Source of the DNA: CAYXVF01 sp964468125
GTDB taxonomy: Bacteria > Myxococcota > XYA12-FULL-58-9 > CAYXVF01
Assembly: GCA_964468125.1 (NCBI GenBank)
Contig: CAYXVF010000033.1
Location: forward strand, 1-55,698
Direction: 5' to 3'
DNA length: 55,698 bases
A program made the position numbers and the translations under genes. This document shows, piece by piece, positions 49,656 to 55,698 of the stretch. Within the stretch, counting starts at the first letter, position 1; every line of letters starts with the position of its first letter. The notes under the pieces were generated by a model. The model ran no database searches. It saw only the letters and a program-made list of their open reading frames with translations, and was not told where the DNA came from.

Positions 49656-50737
49656 GCAGCCGACGCACCTACTGCTTCCTCGTCGCCGCCGCGGCCCTCT
49701 TTGGCGGAGCCTGCGCGCGAGAGGAAGACGCGCCGAAGGAGCAGGCCGCCGCGAAGGAGGCGATGGCGGTCCTTCCCGACTCGCAACAGCTCTTCGTCGT
49801 TCACCTCTCCCCCACTCGCGATTTTCTGGTCGGCTCGGCCGGCGAGCGGGTTTGGGGAGCTAGCCTCGCGGGCGAACGGCCGACGGTGAAGTGGACCCTC
49901 CCGGCTCCTGGTGCGATCCAACGCGTCGCGGCCGGCAATCTAGGAGAGGGGATCCGGATCATTCTCGCCTTTGGGCGCGGCCGCGGTCGCTTGGACGCCC
50001 CGCTCACCCTCGACGCAGTCGATCCGGAAAGCGGCGAAGCCTCCCGGATTCGCCAGTGGGAGAGCCCGCGGGCCGACTTCACCCATCTGTCGGTCGTGAA
50101 CGGCGAGCTCGTCTACGCAGCCTACGATTCGAAGTACACGGTCCGTGAGTGGCGGGGGACCAACGCAGGACCCCCGGAGCGGATGGCGACGTCGCGTGCG
50201 TTCGCAGATCTCGACGGCGACGGCAAGACCGACCGCGTGGTAGGCCGGATCTACGGGGACACCGTGGGAGCACCTGGAGACCTGCGGATCGAGCTCGCAA
50301 ACGGTCGGGTCCACGAGCTTCCCGTGCTCGGCGGTGTCCGTGCGCTGGCGATCGCAGATACACGGATCGACGATGTGCCGACGCTCTACTTCGCCGACGG
50401 CTGGTCCGCGCGTTACGCACGGGAGGGACGGGCGCTTCTGCAGCGTGCGCGCTACATCGACGGTGCGTTCGAGGTCGAGCCGGTGGTTGAGAGCCACGAC
50501 GAGTACACGTTCAATCGCATAGCCCCCGTAGGACTTCCGGGCGAAGAGGACCTCTTGCTCTACGGGAGCACGCGAGTGAGCTGGCTGTTCCGAGATCAGA
50601 GCGGTGCGGTCGGCCTGCGGGAGATGAAGGGGCGAGCGGTGGATGGCTTCGGCGAGCTCGCCCGCCACGGTGACCGCGTCTGGATGCTCGAAGCGGGTTC
50701 ACCCACCGTCATCGAGGAGGCGCCGCCTCTTCGCTGA
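49652..50737 (+). CDS. lipoprotein, FG-GAP-like beta-propeller repeats
   Basis: A 361-residue lipoprotein (GGAC, Cys21) with a short Ala/Glu/Lys linker, followed by repeated beta blades. One has the calcium-loop type DLDGDGKTDRVVGR typical of FG-GAP/VCBS repeats. The propeller is probably periplasmic and for binding. ATG 49652 overlaps the ClC stop. The C-terminal 13 codons overlap the convergent SDR gene's 3' end. Confidence 0.74.
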   Translation: MSSRRTYCFLVAAAALFGGACAREEDAPKEQAAAKEAMAVLPDSQQLFVVHLSPTRDFLVGSAGERVWGASLAGERPTVKWTLPAPGAIQRVAAGNLGEGIRIILAFGRGRGRLDAPLTLDAVDPESGEASRIRQWESPRADFTHLSVVNGELVYAAYDSKYTVREWRGTNAGPPERMATSRAFADLDGDGKTDRVVGRIYGDTVGAPGDLRIELANGRVHELPVLGGVRALAIADTRIDDVPTLYFADGWSARYAREGRALLQRARYIDGAFEVEPVVESHDEYTFNRIAPVGLPGEEDLLLYGSTRVSWLFRDQSGAVGLREMKGRAVDGFGELARHGDRVWMLEAGSPTVIEEAPPLR

Positions 50738-52144
50738 CAAGCCGGCGGCGATCCGCTTCAGGTGACGCCCGAAACCCCGCATGACCCAGAGATGCACGAC
50801 CGCCTGAGTGATGTTGTAGAGGTGCCAGGGCAAGGTCGGGGTGAAATCATGAATCGCCGCCAGGATGGACTTGCCATTGAGAACCTCGCGAAACTCAAAG
50901 CGGCCTTTGGCTTCGGACTTCTTCAGTAGAATTCCGCCGGTGATGTAGAAGAGGTCTCGTCCTTTGAAGCTGTGCTCCGGTGAGAGCGTGAGCTCGAGAA
51001 GCCGCAGTCGGGTGCCGCGAATGTAGAATCCGCACACGCCGTTTTCATCGGTTTCGCAGCGCAGAAACGGCCAGACGAACCCCGGGAGCCAGCGAATGTA
51101 CTCTCGCGCGACCCAGCGCGCGTCGCGCGCGTCCGGCAGTGGCAGGCGCTGCACGGAACGGACCGTGCGCGCCTGTTTCATCACCGTGCGCTCCTTCGGT
51201 TGGAGCGCACGCCTCGGGTTCGGCGCGGGAGCCCCATCGTCCTCCAACGACTGGCGCAAGGAATCGTCGAAAGAGATGAGCCCCTCGTTGATCGCTTTCT
51301 GCACCGCGTTGTCCTTCGCGACCATTCGATGGCGAAGCGACTCGATCAATGGTGTTGCGAGCTCCATCGAGGCCCCGGTGATCATCGATAGCCACGCCCG
51401 GGAGAGCCGTTCGGTAACGAACGGCGCGCTCACCATGCGCCGACTCACGCCGAGGACGGCGGAGGTTCGACTCAGCATGTCGCGATAGGTCATGACGTCG
51501 GGGCCGCCGATGTCGAAGTGCGCATCGAAGGTGCTCGAGTTGCCGAGGCAGTGCTGACAGGCGCGAACGACGTCTTCGATCGCGATCGGCTGAGTCTCCG
51601 AATCGGTCCAGGACGGGAGGATCATGATCGGCAGGCGGCGCACGAGGTTGATCAGCATGCTGAAGGAGGATCCGCCTGGGCCGACGATCAGGCCCGCTCG
51701 GAGCGCGGTCACCGCCGGGTGACTCTGCATCAGAGTTTGCTCGACCTCGAGGCGGCTGCGCAGGTGACGCGAAAGCTCCTTTTCCCCCGGGATGATGCCC
51801 CCGAGATAGAGGACCTGCTGCACGGCGTTGCGTCTTGCGGCGCGGGCAAAGTTGTCCGCGAGGATCAAGTCGAGATCCTCAAAGTCCGCCTGCACCAGCC
51901 GCGCGGATGGCATCATCGAGTGCACGAGGTAAAACGCGTAGTCGACGCCCTCGAGGGAGCGGTCCACGTCGGTCAATGAGAACAGATCGCAGTGACGCCA
52001 CTCGACGTCCGGATCTCCCGCGAGCGCCTTCGCTCGAACCGGCGAACGGGTGAGCCCCACGATGCGATAACGTCCGCGCAAAGCGCTCCGGATCGCTTGA
52101 CCAACAAACCCCGTGGCTCCCGCGATGGCAACGGTCGGCATCAT
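50699..52144 (-). CDS. NAD(P)-binding SDR oxidoreductase with DUF2867 domain
   Basis: A 481-residue protein. The N-terminal Rossmann fold has AIAGATGFVGQAIRSAL (GxxGxxG) and an atypical SDR active site; it is like NmrA/complex-I 39-kDa-type epimerase proteins. The C-terminal 160 residues match DUF2867: WLPGFVWPFLRCETDENGVC, RLRLLELTLSPEHSFKGRD, and RFEFREVLNGKSILAAIHDF. ATG 52144 overlaps the esterase stop (ATGA). The role is unknown; lipid or quinone metabolism is only a guess. Confidence 0.85.
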   Translation of the reverse strand: MMPTVAIAGATGFVGQAIRSALRGRYRIVGLTRSPVRAKALAGDPDVEWRHCDLFSLTDVDRSLEGVDYAFYLVHSMMPSARLVQADFEDLDLILADNFARAARRNAVQQVLYLGGIIPGEKELSRHLRSRLEVEQTLMQSHPAVTALRAGLIVGPGGSSFSMLINLVRRLPIMILPSWTDSETQPIAIEDVVRACQHCLGNSSTFDAHFDIGGPDVMTYRDMLSRTSAVLGVSRRMVSAPFVTERLSRAWLSMITGASMELATPLIESLRHRMVAKDNAVQKAINEGLISFDDSLRQSLEDDGAPAPNPRRALQPKERTVMKQARTVRSVQRLPLPDARDARWVAREYIRWLPGFVWPFLRCETDENGVCGFYIRGTRLRLLELTLSPEHSFKGRDLFYITGGILLKKSEAKGRFEFREVLNGKSILAAIHDFTPTLPWHLYNITQAVVHLWVMRGFGRHLKRIAAGLSAKRRRLLDDGG

Positions 52145-52809
52145 GGGAGGCCGCGTAGCCACTGGGAGATGTCTTTGATTTCTGGCAAACAGACTTCGTG
52201 CCCCATGGCGTACTCGCGCCACTGAAGGTCACGTTTGGGATCGAGTGAATGAACGAGCTCGCAGGATCGTTTGCCGCCGTCGAAGGGTACGACCATGTCT
52301 TGGCGACCATGGGCAAAGAACATCGGGGTCGCTCGATTGCTCTCCGCGGCTTCTGCCGGCGTGCCTTCCGGATCCAGAATGTAGGCCGACAGGACCATGA
52401 TCCCCTGGAGCGCCACCGGATAGCGCAGGCCGACGTAGAGCGCCATGGCGCCTCCCTGGCTGAAGCCCGCGAGGGTGATGCGACCGGTCGGGATTCCGCG
52501 CTCGTTCTCCCGGGCGATCAACACCTCGACCCGCTTGGCGCTGCGCTTCACGTCGTCGAGGTTCTCCCGCAGCGGTCCCTCGAGGGTCACGATGTCGTAC
52601 CAGGCGGGCATCACCATGCCCATGTTGATGGTCACGGGCTGACTCGGTGCGTGGGGAAAGACAAAGCGCGTGCGCTCCATGCGCAGCTCGGGCACGACGG
52701 GCTCGAAGTCGTGGCCGTTTGCACCCAGCCCGTGCAACCAGATCACCGAGCGTTCGACCGGTCCGGTTTCGACTTCTACCGTTTCCAGTGTCTCTGTCAC
52801 TGTTCTCAT
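52141..52809 (-). CDS. carboxylesterase / phospholipase (alpha/beta hydrolase)
   Basis: A 222-residue serine esterase of the carboxylesterase-2/acyl-protein-thioesterase family. The oxyanion loop is WLHGLGANGHDF, the nucleophile elbow is GFSQGGAMAL (catalytic Ser), and the acid and His are in GRQDMVVPF and MGHEV. Length is normal. No signal peptide is present, so it is cytosolic. GAGGGAG precedes ATG 52809 closely. It overlaps the SDR gene start. Confidence 0.91.
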   Translation of the reverse strand: MRTVTETLETVEVETGPVERSVIWLHGLGANGHDFEPVVPELRMERTRFVFPHAPSQPVTINMGMVMPAWYDIVTLEGPLRENLDDVKRSAKRVEVLIARENERGIPTGRITLAGFSQGGAMALYVGLRYPVALQGIMVLSAYILDPEGTPAEAAESNRATPMFFAHGRQDMVVPFDGGKRSCELVHSLDPKRDLQWREYAMGHEVCLPEIKDISQWLRGLP

Positions 52810-52815
52810 CTCCCT

Positions 52816-53412
52816 CTAGTATTTCCGCGCGAGCTTTCGGCACCAGTCCGTGGAGGGGTCGAGCTCCAAGCAGCGCGCGATGTGCGCTCGGATCTCTTCC
52901 TCATTGCCTTGCTCGAAGGTTTTCATGAACGCGAGTTGCCCGTGCACCATCGGCTCTTCCGGATAGCGTCGCAACAGGTCCGAGACGCGCGCTCGACCGT
53001 CGTCGACGAGGGCGTCGCCGCGCTCAAAGCCGGCACGAAGAGCGCTCTGCCCGATGAAGAAGAGACCGCTCGCAGCAGTGAGCTGAACCTCGAACGCATC
53101 GGGCACCTCGTCGGCCCAGGCGCGGTAGAGCGCGGCCAGCTCATCGATTTTGCCCGCGCCGCAGGCCCGGTCGTCCAGTGCGCAGGGATCCTCCAGGTTG
53201 TCCATCAGTCTCTCGAACAGGTCGAGCTTCGCGCCCGTCAACTTCTCTCGCAGCGTCCGCGCATCATCAGGGCTCAGCATTCGCCCATGCTGCGCGTAGG
53301 TGAACGCTTTGAGCAGGGTCGGTTCGAGCTCCTCGGCGGTCGGAACCTGAAGGCGACCAAAGCATCCGGCGGTCCCGACCCAGGCAAGGACGATGAACAG
53401 AAAGCGGGTCAC
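52816..53412 (-). CDS. lipoprotein, TatT-like helical
   Basis: A 198-residue lipoprotein (signal FLFIVLAWVGTAGC, Cys17) starting GTG 53412; TACCTT ends 6 nt before it. The rest is helical, with TPR-like pairs (LAALYRAWADEVPDAFEVQL, VSDLLRRYPEEPMVHGQLAF). Two cysteine pairs (CALDDRACG, CLELDPSTDWC) suggest disulfides. It is similar in style to the TatT-like protein at 32863-33666, but short. Function unknown. Confidence 0.68.
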   Translation of the reverse strand: MTRFLFIVLAWVGTAGCFGRLQVPTAEELEPTLLKAFTYAQHGRMLSPDDARTLREKLTGAKLDLFERLMDNLEDPCALDDRACGAGKIDELAALYRAWADEVPDAFEVQLTAASGLFFIGQSALRAGFERGDALVDDGRARVSDLLRRYPEEPMVHGQLAFMKTFEQGNEEEIRAHIARCLELDPSTDWCRKLARKY

Positions 53413-53523
53413 CGGCGGAAGGTAAGTCGTCTGTGGCCCCTCCGTAAACGTTCGAGGTCGCTCGATGGAATTTTTCCTCACTTAGTCCTGGCGTAATCGC
53501 TCGCGAGTTCTAACTTTGATCCC

Positions 53524-53943
53524 ATGAGAAACGCGGTCCTCGGTCTGTTCCTCGGCGTCCTCCTTACCAGCGCGGTCTGGTGGAGTCTCTCGATTCTTCG
53601 CACCCCGTCGAGTGCCCCGGCGGATGTCCCTGGTCGCTCCCTCGAACGGGTTGGGAGCGACGGCCACGACACGCAGTCGATGGATCCCTCCGCCCAACGG
53701 TCGATTCGAGCTTTTCAGGCGATCGCAGCGTCGCTCGAAAAAGGCCGACTCAACGGAGTACGGGAGCACGCCCTCGCGATCGCTGATTTCTTCGAGTCGA
53801 TGAACACGCGCATTCATCAGTGCGCGCTCTCCCTAGCCGAAAGCAAAGACCTCGAAACCGCCCGCACGCAATTTCGAGAGCTCACCCTGGCCTTCCAGCA
53901 TCCCCCGATCGATCGTGCGGAACCGGAAGGCTACGAGCTCTAG
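53524..53943 (+). CDS. membrane-anchored protein, DUF3347-like
   Basis: A 139-residue protein with an N-terminal membrane helix (residues 4-24). The periplasmic part is helical and resembles the DUF3347 pattern found at the end of copper-efflux adaptors: AFQAIAASLEKGRLNGVREH, ADFFESMN, SLAESKDLETARTQFRELT. No metal ligand set is clear. TAACTT ends 7 nt before ATG. The assignment to DUF3347 is by pattern only. Confidence 0.55.
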   Translation: MRNAVLGLFLGVLLTSAVWWSLSILRTPSSAPADVPGRSLERVGSDGHDTQSMDPSAQRSIRAFQAIAASLEKGRLNGVREHALAIADFFESMNTRIHQCALSLAESKDLETARTQFRELTLAFQHPPIDRAEPEGYEL

Positions 53944-53948
53944 GCCAC

Positions 53949-54869
53949 TCAGAGGCTTCGACTGAGACGGTAGATCGCCTCAGCGATCTGCAGCGGCACT
54001 TCCTCTTGCAAGAAATGACCGGCGTCCGTCCGGGTGACCCGCGCCGAAGGCAGTGCGCGTTCGTGGCGACGAAGAGCGCGCGCGAGGATCGGGTCGCGCA
54101 TCCCCCAGAGCAACTCGACCGGCCCCTTAAACTGAGTGGCCCACGTTTCACCAGGTCGGAGCGCTTCTACACTAGGATGGTCGACGGAGCTCGGTACCAT
54201 TCGCGCGAGGGCGAGCGGTCCCTGACGTTCCCAGACCCGTCGCAAGGGCCAACGATACGCCCGCGCAACGGAGCCTCGAATACTGCGCTTGTCTCCTTGC
54301 ACCATCCAGAGTGTTCGTTGAGGGAAGCCACCGAGTCGAAAGACCACGTCGCTCACGACGGGCAGGTGAGAGAAACGGTGAAAGGCGGTTCCGAGCGGCC
54401 GATTCGGAACGAGCACGGAGGTGTTCATCAACAGAAGACCCGCAACGCGCTTGCCGTGCCGCGCGCCCAGACCGGCCACCATCGGGCCTCCCCAGTCCTG
54501 GCCGACGAGAATGAGTCGCTTGGGATCGAGGCTCTCGAGAAGTGCATCGAGCGCATCGAGGTGGCGGCTCAGTTGGTGCTCTTCGATGCTCAGGTGCTTC
54601 GAGGACAAGCCAAAGCCATAGAGGTCGGGCGCGATCACCCGAAGGCGAGTGGTGTCCACCTCGTGAATCACCTTGCGATAGAGATAGGACCAGGTGGGGT
54701 TACCGTGCTGAAGCCACAGCACCGGTGCATCCGCCGGACCTTCGTCGATGAAATGGAGGGGTCTGCCGCGATCCGGCCCCTCGCTCGGAAGAAACAGTCG
54801 ACGTCGGTAGGGGAGCTCATCGAGGATGAAGCGGGGCAGACGCGGAGGAGGTGCAAAGGGGTGGTTCAT
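53949..54869 (-). CDS. haloalkane-dehalogenase-like alpha/beta hydrolase
   Basis: A 306-residue hydrolase. The oxyanion-hole segment is LQHGNPTWSYLYR. The nucleophile elbow is VGQDWGGPM, an Asp nucleophile as in haloalkane dehalogenases. The His is in DAGHFLQEE, and WGMRDPIL holds the likely acid. The HGNPTW plus QDWGG pair is typical of the dehalogenase/epoxide-hydrolase branch; no halide-specific Trp pair can be confirmed by eye. Cytosolic, no signal peptide. Confidence 0.87.
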   Translation of the reverse strand: MNHPFAPPPRLPRFILDELPYRRRLFLPSEGPDRGRPLHFIDEGPADAPVLWLQHGNPTWSYLYRKVIHEVDTTRLRVIAPDLYGFGLSSKHLSIEEHQLSRHLDALDALLESLDPKRLILVGQDWGGPMVAGLGARHGKRVAGLLLMNTSVLVPNRPLGTAFHRFSHLPVVSDVVFRLGGFPQRTLWMVQGDKRSIRGSVARAYRWPLRRVWERQGPLALARMVPSSVDHPSVEALRPGETWATQFKGPVELLWGMRDPILARALRRHERALPSARVTRTDAGHFLQEEVPLQIAEAIYRLSRSL

Positions 54870-54939
54870 GGCTAGGGCTCACACTGTGGCCCGTCGATTC
54901 GCCCGGCTCAAGGCGACCGCGAAAAAAGCGAGAAAGAGG

Positions 54940-55599
54940 CTAGCGGCGCTGTTTGCCCCGACGCCGCTTGCGCCGCCCTTTCCGCGGTTTCTTCGGCGCT
55001 TCCTCCGAGACCATGACCACAACGCGTAGCTGGTCACCCGGCTGAAAACGCAGGAGGTCGAAGAAGCGCTCGCGGCGACTGCACACGACCTGCACGGGCG
55101 ATTCGCCGAGCGGTACTTCGAGGGCGACCACCGGCGTCGAGCCCACAGCCCGCCCGTCGACGGTGACGTTGCACTTTGCATCGTCGCGTCCTGTCACACG
55201 AACATCGAGGGTCGCGTAGTCTGGCTGCGAGAGCTCGGACGCCGAGACCATGGCCGTTGGTGACGCCTCCCGAGGGGCGCGTGTCGCCGGGACCGCGTCG
55301 ATCTCCGGATTGGCGGTGGCGGCGAGCTCGTGCGCGATCGCCGCTGCATCCGAGGCCGCTTCGGACTCCGCGCGCCCATTCATCGGCGATTCCTCCGACT
55401 GCGACGCAGCAGCGGGTGCGGCAGCAGCTGGGCGAGCGGGTGGGGTCGATTGCTCAGATTCTGCTCCGGACGCGACGCGCGATGACATGCCAACCGGCTC
55501 GTAGCTCGGCAAACGCCCCGGCGGCTCGCGCTCTTCGGGCGAATGAGCACAGGCAGCGCTCGCAACGACAGCAAAAGCAAGAATGACCCGATACTGCAT
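54940..55599 (-). CDS. lipoprotein with PEGA-like C-terminal domain
   Basis: A 219-residue lipoprotein (SAAC, Cys17). A long Pro/Ala/Ser/Glu-rich low-complexity linker (residues 20-115) precedes a beta-sandwich resembling PEGA domains: YATLDVRVTGRDDAKCNVTV, DGRAVGSTPVVALEVPLGE. The C-terminus is very basic (RKGRRKRRRGKQRR), which could bind peptidoglycan or nucleic acid. It is the rightmost gene in the window. The surface role is inferred. Confidence 0.68.
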   Translation of the reverse strand: MQYRVILAFAVVASAACAHSPEEREPPGRLPSYEPVGMSSRVASGAESEQSTPPARPAAAAPAAASQSEESPMNGRAESEAASDAAAIAHELAATANPEIDAVPATRAPREASPTAMVSASELSQPDYATLDVRVTGRDDAKCNVTVDGRAVGSTPVVALEVPLGESPVQVVCSRRERFFDLLRFQPGDQLRVVVMVSEEAPKKPRKGRRKRRRGKQRR

Positions 55600-55698
55600 G
55601 AGTCGAAATCCGTTCGCATGAGGGCTGAGCAGGTAGCCCGCTGATTCTCGTCAATCCGGGCGGTTCGGTGCGGCCATTCCCGCCTGCGGGGTTCAGGC

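Noticed and set aside
1..55698. tRNA, rRNA, CRISPR, insertion sequences
   Set aside because: No T-loop-like GGTTCGAAT with matching stems, no spaced repeats, and no transposase or terminal repeats were seen by eye. A covariance-model search would be decisive for tRNAs.

Overview
The window is GC-rich, gene-dense bacterial chromosome from a Gram-negative organism. At least nine proteins carry lipoprotein signal peptides. The window encodes an outer-membrane TolC-type channel, an MlaC-like protein, c-type cytochromes and a carotenoid ketolase. The mix of TatT-like, AgmX/PglI-like, DUF4349, DUF4476 and fused isobutyryl-CoA mutase genes suggests Myxococcota (former Deltaproteobacteria). That placement is inference from gene content. 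I see no rRNA, tRNA, CRISPR array, insertion sequence or prophage.

Layout. (1) 0.2-7.8 kb: a minus-strand tripartite RND efflux operon (tolC-type, MFP lipoprotein, RND permease) followed by an ArsR regulator. It diverges from a DUF2892 membrane protein and a five-heme cytochrome lipoprotein. The divergent region carries twin A/T palindromes set at the same place in two facing promoters. (2) 7.8-12.2 kb: a methyltransferase, an inverted and broken crotonase remnant, and icmF. (3) 12.2-14.7 kb: a minus-strand operon rluA-B2-B1-kinase-precursor. It looks like a lasso-peptide-type RiPP locus, but no cyclase is present in the window. (4) 14.6-21.3 kb: envelope proteins, including a DUF4349 trio that shuffles two domains, then an acidic membrane-anchored protein and a crtW-type ketolase. 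(5) 21.4-26.4 kb: trehalose-synthase-like glycosyltransferase, ABC exporter, cyclophilin, rlmN. (6) 26.6-34.5 kb: a plus-strand run of lipoproteins, an M48 protease, an ADP-ribosylglycohydrolase, fxsA, an ABC1 kinase, chaC, a TatT-like protein and a DUF4476 protein. (7) 34.5-42.2 kb: metallo-beta-lactamase-fold hydrolase, membrane protein, truC, TetR, P450, recQ and a decayed bestrophin gene. (8) 42.3-55.6 kb: GreA-like protein, PLP-enzyme fragment, mlaC-like gene, thioredoxin, a flavoprotein/cytochrome pair, glyoxalase-fold protein, H1-tailed DUF1801 protein, ClC channel, oxidoreductase, hydrolases and lipoproteins.

How the genes work together. Many genes overlap by ATGA or GTGA and are probably translationally coupled: the efflux operon, the RiPP operon, the DUF4349 trio, and the flavoprotein/cytochrome pair. 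Several operon-leading genes lack a Shine-Dalgarno sequence. Instead they have a -35/-10 pair whose -10 ends 6-7 nt before the start codon, which points to leaderless mRNAs. The most novel element is the putative cyclase-less lasso-like cluster at 12255-14037. Its 60-residue precursor matches the lasso leader spacing exactly and ends in a 15-residue core with two cysteines.
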